Positions 46,150-58,129 of a stretch of 64,000 nt of DNA are shown piece after piece. Every line of letters begins with the position of its first letter. Positions within the stretch are counted from its first letter, which is position 1. The DNA lies in the NCBI GenBank assembly GCA_009599575.1, contig VWND01000067.1, positions 1,240,001 through 1,304,000 of the forward strand, read 5' to 3'. The position numbers and the translations under genes are program-made. Under the pieces are notes generated by a model. The model worked only from the letters and a program-made list of their open reading frames with translations, ran no database searches and was not told where the DNA came from. The stretch is from Blumeriella jaapii. Its lineage: Eukaryota > Ascomycota > Leotiomycetes > Helotiales > Drepanopezizaceae.

Positions 46150-46898
46150 CGTAAAAAAATAAAAATAACAAATATTTCCAAAAGCAGATTTTTCTGGCCT
46201 TTCGACCGAAAATATATTTTAAAATTTATTTAAATTAAACTGCGAATTCGTTAATTACGTAAGATTTTACAACGGAAAAAACAAACTATTGCTGCATTTT
46301 ATAAAAAAAAAAAAATTATATATAAGTATTATTTCCGATTAATTAAAACCCAAAAAACGCTTACAATTTTTTTCGTTAATATATTTTATAATTTTATTTA
46401 ACAAGCTTTTAAAATGCATTTCGGCTTTTACTTCGCTATTTTAATTATTCGAAACTTTAAAAACTGCCGTTTCGTAGTATATTCTAACGTTCCGATCGCT
46501 TTAGATTTCGCTAATCCCGACCGTATTACGATTATAAAATTCGATATCGCCGATTTTTAAAAAAAAAAAAAATCGAAGATTTTACCGACGCTATTTTCGA
46601 TTATTACGTTCTGCTTGTATTCGTATACAATTCGGAAATAATCGAAACTTATTTGCAATTATATTACAACGCTAAGCTAACTAAAACCATTTAAAAAGGC
46701 CCAGCTTCCTCGTATTTTAGCGCGTTTAAAATAATAATTTCGGTTATTTTATCGGATTACGAAACCAAAAGCTACGAAATAAAAAATAAAATAATTTTTA
46801 TTAGCTTTTCGATTAAACAAAAGATTTTCGTCAGATTTAAAATCCAAAAAACCGACGGCGCGATATTAATTTATTCGAACAATTATACGGCGCAAAAA
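46150..46898 (+). pseudogene. ORF X relic, middle part, copy G-c
   Basis: Continuation of ORF X after C1. Followable peptides are A-D-F-S-G-L-S-T-E-N-I-F, I-E-D-F-T-D-A-I-F-D-Y-Y-V-L-L-V-F-V-Y-N-S-E-I-I-E and, at the end, G-A-I-L-I-Y-S-N-N-Y-T-A-Q-K before the LINE insertion. Same order as in G-a and G-e. Confidence 0.6.
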
Positions 46899-47480
46899 CA
46901 TTTTTTATAATATACACGGATTTTACTTTTTGTTCGCAACAATTATTAAATTTATTGCATTCGATTCGGGAGATTCGTTTTTTTTCGAATTTCGAGGAAT
47001 CAGCTCGAAAGTTCGTTGCGTTCGCCGTGCAGCTCGCGAAATAATTTTTTTCATTTTTTTTCGGTCGTTCGACAACTACGATTACGACCACGACCACGAC
47101 GAATTATACATTCGCTTTATAAACGTAATTTTACCGTTTTAATAAAACCTGCATTTTAAAAAAAAAAAGCAGGCGAATGTTTTTAATATTCGCTTTTTTT
47201 TTTTCGTTTTAAAATACGAAGCGCAAATATTTATTATTGCAACGTCGGCTATTATTAACCAGCTCGACGAAGCAAACCGATAGTTTTAAATACGCCGTAA
47301 AATATAAATATAATTCGCAACCGCTGCCGACAGCGTCGTGGACTAGCAGAAAAAGTCCGAAGCGCGATAATACGCCGAAAAATTTGCAAAAAACCTTATT
47401 TCTTTTTTGCAAACCCGCGCTTTTATTATTTTTTTCGCCGCTTCGCTAAGCAGCATCGACCTTTTTTCCTTTTTTGCTAA
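46899..47480 (+). other. 5' region of the LINE
   Basis: Less AT-biased than its surroundings. Short open stretches occur on both strands (for example 47237-47449 plus), but none could be tied to a LINE protein with confidence. Probably promoter and untranslated leader, possibly with the start of ORF1. Confidence 0.4.
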
Positions 47481-49200
47481 ATTAATTACTTAGGCAAACC
47501 GAATTTTACGGAAAATTCTAAAAACTTTAATAAATTTCGAAAAATTAAAATCGATTACCGCTAAAAAATTATAATAACAAACGCGTCCGTTTATCAACGA
47601 AATTTTACGCGTTTTTTTAAACTCGTTTATCGGAAATTAATTAGCAAAAGTTCGATAAAACTATCGTTTTTTAATTACGTCGGCGAAAAACATTTTGCTA
47701 AACAGACTTAACATTTTCGTTTTTAAATAAAAAATCGCGAAATTTATACCGGGCCTAACGAAAAACGCGATTAAAAATCTAACGCTTACGAAAACAGGCT
47801 GAGCTTTTTATTTAATTGATTTGAAAATCAAAAACTTTTTTATTATTTAAAAAAGCGTCGAAGTTTTTCGTAAAATACTCGGAGCTATCGCCGTACGCAT
47901 TTCGGAGAAATAATACAATTACGCGGTACAAAACGTTTCAGCTACGATTCCGGAATTATTCGGCGACGTTTTTTATTATTTAAAATATATAAAAAACGAA
48001 GTTTTTACTTAAATTAAAATTAAGCCGATTAATACGCGCTTTTTCCGATACGAAGCGAATCTAGCTATAAGCAAGCAAACCTGGATTATCTTTTTTTTAT
48101 AGCTAATTAAAAATTTTATTTTTTTCGGAATTAGCGCTTAAGCCAAGCTTATCGATAAAAAACCGGTTATATTTCGCTACGATTCTGAATGCTAAAGCTT
48201 TTGCAATTTATTAATTTGCATCCGATACGTTCGTTGCAATTATTATAATAATCGAATATAAAACTACGATAGCCCGACTAGTTTTAATTGCAAAGCAGTT
48301 TTATAATACGCGAATTGCTATAAGCTATACGCTGCGAATTATTTACGCTGCTTTGCGGCTTTTCGCCGCGTAAATAATAAAATAATACGATTAATTAAAA
48401 AGAAACTGAAAGCTGTTCGGCGACTAAGAAAAACGGCTTATTCGGTCGCGGTTATTTTTATTATTAAAATTTTTATTTTTTTAAATAATAATAATTCGGT
48501 TTTTAATAACGCGGGCCGAAAAAAAAAAACGCGGAAACGCCGTAACGATATATAAGCAAAAAATCACCGCGTTTTTAAATATTATTTTCGCCGCGGTTAT
48601 AACGCCAAACGTAATTTTTTCGGACCGTTTAATCCGGAATTTAATTTCAAAACAATCGTTGAATATTTAATATTTCGGCCGAAAAGTATATTCGATTTTC
48701 GACGATACGGCCTTCGTAGCTTTTTCGCAAAGCACGCTTTTTTTTATTTCGTTAAAAGCAATTTATTCGTTTTTATCGGATTAATTACGAAATAAATCTT
48801 AAGTTTTCGCAAACGAATTAAAAAAAATAAATATCGATATTAATATTTTTATTTTTTAATAATAAAACACTTTTATAAGCAACGCGAAAGATTTCGCAAC
48901 CGAAAATTTAAAATAAATCTTAATATTTGTTAGATAAACGTTTAAAAAAAACAACCGAAGTATATTACGCTTTTGCATTTATACGATGCAAAGCGTATAA
49001 ACGTAATTTACGTGCAAAAATCTTAAAACGCTTCGAGAATTAAAATATAAAACTATTTGTTATACGATTTATATATACCGATCGATATATAAAACGAAAC
49101 CGAAAAAAAAATTTTCGAGCGAATACGCTTTAGAATATTAATCTACGTCCGAAAAAACGCAAAGCTTAATTTATAATAACAACGATTAATTAATAGCAAA
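47480..49200 (+). pseudogene. LINE ORF1 relic (Gag-like, zinc knuckles)
   Basis: Plus-strand relic of the RNA-binding protein. The recognisable part is Cys-rich, about 48175-48360. It contains F-N-C-K-A-V-L, Y-A-N-C-Y-K and N-Y-L-R-C, which fit the degenerate CX2CX4HX4C knuckles near the C-terminus of Tad-type ORF1 proteins (some His changed to Tyr). N-terminal limits are uncertain because of many stops and frame changes. Confidence 0.55.
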
Positions 49201-49299
49201 AATCTGCTTTAGCTAAACGTAAATATATATTTTATTTTTAATATATATAAATAAAATTATATTTAATAAATACTAAATTACGTAACATATTTCGAATCA

Positions 49300-52200
49300 T
49301 TTTTTAATTGCATAATAAACGGCGATTTTAATATTCGATACGATATTTTTAAGCCCGGGTCGAATACGGCAAAAGGTGGAAGATATTTCGCGAATTAGGC
49401 TGTTATTTCGGATATAAATTTTATCGGCGCCGCTAGCGAACTTATTTATAATAAAAAATACGTTTTAGATTTTACTTTTTCGAACGTATTTAATTCGATT
49501 ATTACGATACGATACGATATGCATAGCGGCTTAAATTACGAGATTTAAATCACGATTTTTTTTAGCAAAAGGAAAATATTTGTAATTTAAATATATTACA
49601 AAATATCCGATTTAAAACTCGGCAAATTCGCAAGCTTAATACGCGCAGAAATCAATCGATTCGCGGATTCCGCTATATTATTAACGCTAAAAAAACTAAA
49701 CGAATACGCGGCTGCGCTGGCCCGGGTTTTTTAAAAAAGCATTACAGCTGCCGGAAAGCTTTTTTAAAAAAGCTTACAAGCTATTTTATAATAGACCGAC
49801 GAATATTAAAAAGTCAGAAACAAATATTTGCGAATACGTAAAATAATATACGACGGTGAAATTTTCGAAAAAACCAAGCAGTTTTTCGTTATAATACGCA
49901 AAACGAAAAAAAATTATTAGCGAAAGCTTATTAACGAAATCGATAATAACGAAAAGCTGTATAAAATAATAAATTAATATCGAATAATTACGAATTTTAA
50001 AATTTTCTTATTAATAATAAACGGCGTTATAATTAAAAATATTAAAAATAAAATTAATATTTTAAAAAACGAAATATTTGGCCGCTTTTTAGCCACCGAC
50101 GATTTCGATTAAAATTTTCTTATCGAATAAGCAAAATCGGGCCATTTTTTTTAAATAAATTCCGTATCGTTCGAAAAAATAAAAAAATATTATATCGGAA
50201 TTATTAGTATTTTTTTAAGCATTAACCGGATTACGATAAGACTTTTAAAAGCTTATTAAAAAAAAATCAAAACCGTTATATATAATTTGTTTAACCGCTA
50301 TTTCGTAACAAATTATTTTCCGACTTTTTAAAAGCTGGCCGAAATAGCTATAATAATTAAAATCGGCAAACGAAACAAATCTTTTTTACGTTCGTAGCGT
50401 CCGATCGTTTTTTTTTTTTGCATATTTAAAAGCTTCGAAAAAATTATCGCTAGCAAAATCGCGTAAACAGCGTTTACGACCGGCCTGTTTAATTTATAAT
50501 ATAAAAGCGCTTTTCCGAAACGCTTTGCTTTCGATTTGGCAGCGTGCTTTACGGCCGATATCGAAATTGCGTTCGCCGCAAAAAAACATATTATAATTAT
50601 TATTTTAAACGTATAAAACGCGTTCGACGCCGTTTTAATCCGACGCTTATTTAAAAAAATAACCGAGCAAAAATAGCTTTTTTTATTTTTTTTATTAATT
50701 AAATCGTTTTTTACGAAACGACGAATGCAAATACGATTCGAAAAAAAAATTATCGATTTCAGCTACGTTTATTATAATACTTTTTAAAAATCGCTATTTT
50801 TTTCGGTTTTATATATATTATATTTAGCAAAATTGCTTAATTAAAATTTTATTTTTCGTTTTAAATACGCAAACGATATATTAATTTATCGCATTTTATA
50901 CAATTTGAACGATAATATCGAACTATTTGCGAAAAACGTTTGCGATATTTTTAAATAGAAAAACGAATACAAAATCGCTTTCGCGCCGGAAAAAATCGAA
51001 ATAATATATATTATTACGCAAAATAATAATTACGCTTTTTCGATTATAATCGACGATAAAATTACGATCTTTTGCATTATTACGACGAAAAAAAGCGAGC
51101 AATCCGCGCTGCGTTAATTAAAAATTTAATTCGATCGAAAACTTATTTTTAAATAATACGTTAAAAAACGCGTAAGCAAAATACGATAAGCGGCGTAATA
51201 TATTAAAAGCTTCGGCCGAATTAATAATAGCTTTTCGGTCAGCGCGCTGCGAAAAGCAATAATTATTTATGTTTTTTTTTCGATATTATTTAAAACCGAA
51301 ATTTAATACGCAAGCCGTACGAAATCGGAACGCCGAATCGAACGAAACAGCCAAATCAGCATCCGTTTCGGCGATTATATCGATTTGATTTAAAAAATTA
51401 TTATTTTAGCCGCACGGAAAGTATTTTTTATATAGCGTATTATTTTTTTTATTATAATAATACGGGACGCAGATTTTTTTTTCGCGAGCGCGGCTTTAAA
51501 AAAAGCTAAAATACGCTTTGCGATAAAATTGCAAACCGTAAACGAAACGCATTTTTTAATTTAACGCATTTTTATTTTAATAATTTTTCGAAGCAAATAC
51601 GCGGATATATATATGGCCGCTAAAACGAAAATTTAACGCTTCGGCGATATTTTTTTACAAATCCTACGATTTAAACTGATTTTTTCGCATTTTTCGCTCG
51701 GCAGCCGCACCGATTTTATTATAAGCGTTAAAAAAAAAAAAACCGCGGAAAATTTTAAAAAATAATAAGCAAAATTATTTTTCGAAAACGTTACGATTTT
51801 TTCGAACGGCTGCGAAAAATATAAAAACGGCGCTTATTTCGTAAGCTACGAATACGCTATATATTAAAACCGCAGATAAATAACGTTTGGATACGGTTCG
51901 ATAAACGATTATTTTTACGTTTTTAACGCAAAAGCGATAAAAGCATAAAAAGGTTTGCAAAAAACTGCGAATATGCCAGCCGAAATGCGTACGCAAAAGC
52001 TATAAATATATATCGATAGCATTTTAATAATTTAAAAAATACGCGGAATACTTTTTTTTTTTTTTTAATAAGCTTTTCTGGCTTATTAAAAAGTGATAAA
52101 AATATACGACGTAAAAGTTAAATAAGCACCGGGCTATACGAGTATCGAAAGCAACGAGGCCGCCGATAAACTAGCAAATACGGATGCAAAAAAAACTTTT

Positions 52201-52680
52201 TAAAATAAAAGCTTTGCGTTTAAACCGATTATAAATAAAATACGCTTCGATTTCAGAAAAATGCGAGATTCGCACCGAAGCTTTTAATAAAAAACAGTTA
52301 GCAAAAAGCTTTTACGAAATTACAAACGGTAAAATCCGGTTTACGCAATTAAATTTTTACCGAAGCTCGATATGCCGAAACGACTGTTTTATTATTATTT
52401 GGCGATTAAAACCATTTATAAAAACTACGAATAATATTACGTTAAATATAATTATACCGACGCTGAATTACGCTGCAAATACAAAAAGCTTAAAATTTTA
52501 TTGTATTTAATATTATGCCGCCGCGCGATCAAACGTTTTTTTAATTGGCCTAAAAAAACTCGACCAAACGCTTTTTCCCGAATCGAGCGAAAAACCGTAA
52601 TATTTTTTAAAAACCTGCTTCGCGAGCTAAAGGATTTTGTAACGTTTTTACGCGTTATTACTATAATCTTTTAAATATAA
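49300..52680 (+). pseudogene. LINE ORF2 relic (endonuclease, RT, RNase H)
   Basis: Endonuclease relic near 49300-49700 (N-G-D-F-N-I-R, V-L-D-F-T-F-S-N). RT near 50330-51270: R-P-I-V-F, F-A-F-D-L-A-A-C-F-T-A-D-I-E-I-A-F, I-L-N-V then N-A-F-D-A-V-L, and Y-A-N-D-I-L-I-Y (YADD mutated). RNase H near 51790-52200: N-G-C-E-K-Y, I-D-S-I-L-I-I, and then A-P-G-Y-T-S-I-E-S-N-E-A-A-D-K-L-A, the well-kept C-terminal His/Asp motif with His changed to Tyr. The RNase H places it with Tad/I-type LINEs. In a live element it nicks DNA and reverse-transcribes from the nick. Numerous RIP stops. Confidence 0.8.
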
Positions 52681-53211
52681 TCAGTTTTGCTATACGTATA
52701 TTGCTTACTTTGATCGATTGCAGCTCGAACAAAATAAGCTGCGTACGGCCGCGCGAAGCGACGTTATAGCGAAGCGAATATTATTTTGCATATTTATATA
52801 ACGAATAATTTTCTATTTTGGTAAGCGCAAATTTGTTTTTCGCTTTTGATTTTTGAATTCGAATATTTAAATACTGTTTTTCTTTTTTTTTTTCTTTCGG
52901 CTTATTAGCCATACTATTATACGTTTCTACGCAACCGACAAATCATACTTTGATCGGTGCCGTATGCATACTTTTTAAGTTTCTTTTTAGGCTTTACGTT
53001 CGCATTTTTTATTAACGGACCATCGCAAAAGGCGGCGAAAAGCGTAGTCGATAGCAGCTTTAGCTGTATTAATACGAACTGTTTTCGGAGTCGTACTTTG
53101 TATTTAATTTCTTAGCTTAGCACGTCTTCGTACCCCCTGGGAGGTCCTAGAAGGGCAGCCTCTCGGCTGCATTCCGCTAGACGTTAATTAATACTACTAC
53201 TACTACTACTA
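52681..53211 (+). other. 3' untranslated region and (TAC)n tail of the LINE
   Basis: The last 110 bases (about 53100-53190) are nearly unmutated and GC-normal and include CCCCCTGGGAGGTCC. They are followed by the trinucleotide tail. In LINEs this end is the part read first by the reverse transcriptase. Confidence 0.65.
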
Positions 53212-53225
53212 ATACGGCGCAAAAA

Positions 53226-53830
53226 TACAAAAACTATTTCGAAAACGACGCTCCGATAAATAATCTGATATTATTTATACTGCGGCGAAAACAATTATAA
53301 TATTTTCGATAGTTTCGATTGCAAACGATTATTTCCGAATTATTTCGTAAAATATTTTTTTTTACAAACCTCGGAACTTTTTCAAAAGCATTCGTCGGTA
53401 AACAACCGTAGTCCGACCTATTAATTTTACGCGAAGCAAAAGCGTTAATCGGTTTTAATTACGACGAATTAATCGATTATTTCTACGATTTTAATATAAG
53501 ATTTTTCAGCGCTTTTTGCAAAGCGTAAAATTACGTTTAAAAACTAAAATCTATTATTTACGCAAAAAAGTCGTAAAAAGTATCCGTCGCGGCGATATTT
53601 AATAATATTATCGACGAAAAAGCTATTAAAACGTTCGTAAATTTAAACGATATCTCGATTAATATTTTATCGAATTATTTTTTAAAAAAGCAAAATAAAC
53701 AAAATAATTTAAACGATAAGCGAAACGCTATTTTTCCGCAAAAGCCAACAGCAAAAAAGCCAAAAACGGATTAAAAAACCGAAAAAATATAAAACTAAAA
53801 AATTCGGTTTTTAATTAATTAGTTTTTAAA
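53226..53830 (+). pseudogene. ORF X relic, C-terminal part, copy G-c
   Basis: Resumes after the LINE target duplication with K-Y-K-N-Y-F-E-N-D-A-P-I-N-N, then F-R-L-Q-T-I-I-S-E-L-F-R-K, K-A-F-V-G-K-Q-P and L-R-E-A-K-A-L-I-G-F-N-Y-D-E-L-I-D. The last third is Lys- and Asn-rich. The original stop cannot be separated from RIP stops. It is followed by about 90 AT-rich bases and the LTR. Confidence 0.6.
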
Positions 53831-53920
53831 TTATATAAAATAAATTAAATTGCATTTATTAAAATTATATTTTTTTTTGATCGTAATCAAAAACGATTAC
53901 GTATATTATTTAAAATAGAA

Positions 53921-54187
53921 TATAAAACGGTAATATTTTATATTAATAAAAGTTAATAGTTTTAGCTATAATCGAAGCATAGACTTTTTCGAAACCCTTT
54001 GCCACTGACTACCTTCAACAAATATAAAAGCAAAGCACCCTTTTAGATAATACTATAAGCACGCAGTCCAATTCATACTTTTATTTATTTCTTTTTCTTT
54101 CTTCAGTCTTTTCTAGGAATTCCCTAGACTATTTTACCCACCGATATATGGCCGTATCAGTCTGGTTTTCCTACCTACTTTTACAAT
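53921..54187 (+). repeat. Family G 3' LTR of copy G-c
   Basis: 267 bp, start TATAAAACGG, end CTACTTTTACA. A TATA box, TATAAAAG, lies at 54023-54030. The right flank ATAGC belongs to the integrase of E2. Confidence 0.9.
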
Positions 54188-55811
54188 AGCTAATTTCTTT
54201 TTCGCACTTCGTATCGTTAACCAAATTCTCTACGCTAATCGCATAGCTAGCAGCCTGATGGCCTTTCGCAAAAAAGCTATACGAAACGCTACGAAAAGAA
54301 ACGACGATAATAACACTTCGTATATATTTAAACGCGATTTGCTATTATACTACGGTCGCTTAATAATACTAAACGTCGATTATTTTCGTTTGGCTTTTAT
54401 ACGAAAAATACACGACCAGATTTCTACCGTTTATCCTAGCGCTCGCAAAACTACGCAAATGCTTTCGAACCAATATTATTAGCGAAGTATAACAATCTTC
54501 GTAAAACAATACTATCGCAACTGCCATATTTATCGAAAAAGTTTTATTTTAAAAAATAAACGCTCCGGCTTTCTTCAGCCTCTTTTTGTTTCTAACCACT
54601 TTTAAAAGCACGTTATAATAAACTTTTACAATTTTAATAAAAACAAATACGATTACGATAACGTGTTCGTAATAATAAATCGCTTTTCCAAGCAAACCAT
54701 TTCGATCTTTTGCCACAAAAATATCGACGCTCGAAGCTTCGCTAAATTGTATATATTTTACGTATACAAGTATTTTAACTTTTCAAAAAATATTATTAGC
54801 AATCGTAATTTTTAATATTAATTTACCTTTTAATTTAAATTAAATAAAATACTCGATACGCAACTAAGGCTTTCGACAGCCGCTTACCCTAAAACCGACG
54901 GTCAGACCGAAATTTACAACCAATACCTGCAAAAACGCTTTCGACCTTTCGTGAATTTATATTAAAACGAAAAACGAATTTTTTCTAATAATAGATTTCG
55001 CTTAAATAATTTTTTTTTACGAAAGTTTAAATGGCCTTTCACCTTTTGAAATTATATACGGTTATACTTCCCATATTAATTAAAACTAAAAGCTCGATAC
55101 TTCCCTCTTTCCTAACCTCTTATATAAGCTAAACGCAAACGAAGCTCGTGCGTACGCTCGCCGCCACTACGACGCTTAAAACCTCGCTAAATCGCACTTT
55201 TAATAAGCCCACGACAAATAAAAAAAAATGCGAATAAATTTCGCCGCGCGATCGATTTTAACGTTAGCGATTACGTATAACTCGATATACGTTTATTTCC
55301 GATCTTCCGGCCTTTTCGCAAGCTCGATAATCTTACAAACGACTTTTTTAAAATTGTAGCCAAAATTTTCGATAACGCTTTTAAATTAAACCTTCCCAGT
55401 ATTATAAACGTACATTCAGTTTTTTACGCTAATCGACTGCGTAAAGCAGCTAACGACGCGCTTTCAGATCAGATTAACTTAATTTTTAAATTTATTAATA
55501 TAACTGATAAGCTTAAATACGAAATCGAAAAATTAATCGCTTATCGAATACAGCGAAAAACCTTTTAATACAAAGCTTTTTAAATAGGCTTAAATAAAAA
55601 TCTTACGTGGTATTCCGCGTTTAATTTTATATATACTTTTTTAAAAGTGCGCGATTTTCATTTGGCGTATAAAAAGCTTTTCGATCCTTCTGCAAAACTT
55701 ATAGACTGGCTGAAAGCGTATTCCGAAAATTTAAATTCGTACGATTATTTGAATAATAACGTATTAATAAATAAAAGCTCGAAAGCGCGCTTTTTTCGGA
55801 CGGAGGAATAG
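54188..55811 (+). pseudogene. pol: Family E integrase with chromodomain, E2 (well preserved)
   Basis: Zinc-finger part open at 54258-54482: I-H-D-Q...Y-P-S-A-R-K-T-T-Q-M-L-S-N-Q-Y-Y, then N-C-H-I-Y (second Cys changed). This is the usual HHCC module with the second His changed to Tyr. Core near 54850-54960: L-S-T-A-A-Y-P-K-T-D-G-Q-T-E-I-Y-N-Q-Y-L keeps the D-G-Q-T-E catalytic segment. C-terminal barrel with I-V-A-K-I-F-D-N-A-F-K-L-N-L near 55350-55395. Chromodomain about 55510-55640: K-Y-E-I-E-K-L-I-A-Y-R then T-W-Y-S-A-F-N-F. End at R-F-F-R-T-E-E, stop TAG 55809-55811. Only a few stops: the least damaged integrase in the window. Confidence 0.85.
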
Positions 55812-55839
55812 TATAACGATTTATTTTTTTGGCCCCTCG

Positions 55840-56078
55840 TGTCACCCCAGCAATTACGTATAGCTGCAAGCTTTTTGGTCTTCTGGTGGATTTTCCTATT
55901 AATTATAAAAATTATTTATATATATAAGGCTTTTTTTTTTTAGCAACCTCTGCCTTTTGCAATTGTTAATTCTAAATGAATATTTTTGTTACAGAACCAA
56001 AGGCTCGTTTCTTATACCATATGAACACGGCGACCAGTTGACTGATCTTCCAGCCCTCCGACTGATTAGATCGTCACA
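55840..56078 (+). repeat. Family E 3' LTR of E2
   Basis: 239 bp, TGTCACCCCAGC to GATCGTCACA. The right flank CGAGC (56079-56083) belongs to the family G integrase. The open stretch at 55957-56145 crosses the LTR end and is not a gene. Confidence 0.85.
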
Positions 56079-56418
56079 CGAGCCATTTGTAATCAAACTT
56101 AATATCGGCCGATTTGTTAATAGCGCGCTAAACGTCGTAAATTAAAATTAAATTTTTTTTTTAATTAGCGTTTTTTTTAAAACCTTGGTTTTATTTCAGA
56201 CTTTTTTAACTGCTTTTTTATACTTTTTTTTTTTAAAATTTTTTTTTTTATATTTATATCGCGGTAATTTAGCTGTTTAAATTTTATCGCTAATAAATTT
56301 GCTTTCGTTTTTATTTTAATCACGTTATAAAACTTTTATACAAACTATTTTGTTTTTAAAAATAGTCGAGCGTTTCTGCCGTATTAAATAAAAAATAAAA
56401 TTATTTTAATAAAAGCGT
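56079..56418 (-). pseudogene. pol: Family G fragment G-f, integrase C-terminus
   Basis: Minus-strand piece matching 20470-20815 of G-a (integrase C-terminal barrel). It is bounded by the E2 LTR on the left and the B2 LTR on the right, so it is the remains of an older copy hit twice. Confidence 0.8.
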
Positions 56419-56591
56419 TGTGAGGGGATGAAACGTTAGTTCGTTGGTCACGTGGTCCGAAGATCACGTTGTTGTTACGTGACATCGGAGCCCGCATATA
56501 TTATATTTTAAACTTCGCGACATTTTTAATTTAGAACCTCGTAATTAATATAATTTATTTACGAACCTTTTGTTCGTTCACACTTTTAATA
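56419..56591 (+). repeat. Family B 5' LTR of B2
   Basis: About 173 bp, TGTGAGGGGATG to TTTTAATA. It keeps CACGTG (56449-56454) and is shorter than the 186-bp LTRs of B1 by small deletions. The primer site TATTAATTAC follows directly and is complementary to GTAATTAATA within the LTR. Confidence 0.8.
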
Positions 56592-57199
56592 TATTAATTA
56601 CCAAATTTTTTTAATATTTCTATTTAGCTTTCGAGCTAAAAAGGCTTGCTAATTTTGTTTTGCTTTTGCGCATATAAAAATTAAACAAATTTTATCGCGA
56701 TAATAATTTTTACGATTTTTTAAAAATAATTTTTACGATACGAAACTACGAAACGACAATTTTTTTTGATATAAAACCCATATTTAAAAAACCCCGTTTT
56801 GCTTTTGCTTATATTCCGAAACAAAATATATTTTACGCTTTTTTTTTAACGAGCTATATCGGATTATTTTAAATTATCGGAATTTTTTAATTGCTTTATT
56901 TTGAAGCATTTTAAATACTCCGATCAAATCGTCGCCGCTTTGATCGTTAATACAAAAGCTTGTTTTTAAAAAATTCTCGATATTTTCGTTTACGCGGTAA
57001 AGCAAAACGATATAATAATATTATTTAAAGCTAAATTAAATAATTTCGTTTAAAAGCTAAATATTCAAACGGTATAATACTGGGAAAAAAAGGCTTTTTA
57101 AAAGAAAATAATTTAAAACCGCGAAGCCGAGTTTGCTAATTTCCGAAAACAAGCTTTTACTAATTAAAATATACCGAATATTTTAAACGCAAAAAAAAA

Positions 57200-58060
57200 A
57201 CATTTGTTTTTTCCGACTCCGATAAATTTATAAATTCGGATAGCATCGGCAACGTCACGAAGCATTTTACTATTTTTTTTTAAATATAATTTTAAAGTTT
57301 CGTTTTAATTAGAATTGATATGCGACCGAACAAAATCGTATAAGTTATTTTTTCTTTCGCTTTTCCGATATAGCTAAAAGCGTTTTATAAAAAAATTTAC
57401 GTACGAACGGCATTTTTTTTTATTTAATTATTGCAAAAATAATTTAAGTTTTTTAATAATCGTTCGGTATTTTTAATTAATAAGCAAATATATTTAAAAA
57501 AAAATTGTTTTTTAAGCAAAGCAATTAATTTCTGTTTATTTTTTTTTATTTAGCTGAAAATTAAAAGTTATATTAAATTTAATAACAAAGCCGCTATTGT
57601 TATTCTGCGCGAAGCTTTTTATTTTGATATAATTATTCGTTTGTCGTATATTAATTTTCTCGATTTAAAAACCGATTTTATTAATTTTTGCGTTTAAATA
57701 CGCGAAACCGATATCGTTTTTCGATAATTAAATTCTAATTATTATAAAATCGAAAGCCGTAATACGAAAATTATTTTTTCCGTTTTTATATTCAAAACTG
57801 CTATTACGATTATTATTTAAAGCGATTTTATAAATCTTAGCGCTATTTAAACCAAAGCAATTATATAAACCGCAGCTAATATAGCAAAAAACAAACGCTT
57901 AGTCGGTAACGCCGAAAAGCTAGCTCGCCGAATCTATCTTTTTGCTAACAACTTTTATTTATAATATACCAGCGATAAACACCGAGCTGCTAATTGCTTC
58001 GATTTCTTTTAGATTAAAAAAGCTAAAGCCGAAACAAAAAAAACGGAAAATTGATTGTTT
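57200..58060 (+). pseudogene. gag: Family B gag relic in B2
   Basis: Plus-strand relic beginning with F-S-D-S-D-K-F-I. It has F-T-Y-E-R-H-F-F-L-F-N-Y-C-K-N in a second frame near 57395. It ends with a degenerate zinc knuckle (S-D-K-H-R-A-A-N-C) near 57970-58005. It matches 9060-9910 of B1. Confidence 0.65.
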
Positions 58061-58129
58061 TTGATAATTATTATTATTAAAAACTTTTAAAAAATAAATT
58101 GGAATTATCTGCTTTAAATAGCGTTCCGG

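Larger units (their letters stand above)
46899..53211 (+). mobile_element. Tad-like LINE, full length, RIP-degraded
   Basis: About 6.3 kb, plus orientation, inserted in ORF X of G-c. It is flanked by a 14-bp direct repeat, ATACGGCGCAAAAA, at 46885-46898 and 53212-53225 (16 bp if one C/T difference is allowed). There are no LTRs. The 3' end is a (TAC)n tail (about 53192-53209). It has ORF1 with Cys-rich knuckles and ORF2 with endonuclease, RT and RNase H, the layout of fungal Tad-clade LINEs. Confidence 0.88.
35325..54187 (+). mobile_element. Family G copy G-c, 5'-truncated, carrying C1 and the LINE
   Basis: Plus-strand copy lacking LTR, leader and gag on the left. It starts near the end of the protease region, directly after the family C LTR fragment. 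Pol runs to 39089, then the spacer, then ORF X in three pieces (39600-41524, 46150-46898, 53226-53830), then the 3' LTR 53921-54187. C1 and the LINE are both inserted in ORF X, and their flanks join to the uninterrupted sequence of G-e. The right flank (54188 on) is element E2. Confidence 0.85.
54188..56078 (+). mobile_element. Family E copy E2, 3' part
   Basis: Integrase, chromodomain and 3' LTR of a family E element in plus orientation. The left side is cut by the family G LTR. The right side ends at the LTR edge in the integrase region of G-f. Confidence 0.85.

Noticed and set aside
53192..53211. (TAC)n run as an ordinary microsatellite
   Set aside because: It ends exactly at the target duplication of the LINE, so it is the tail of that element.
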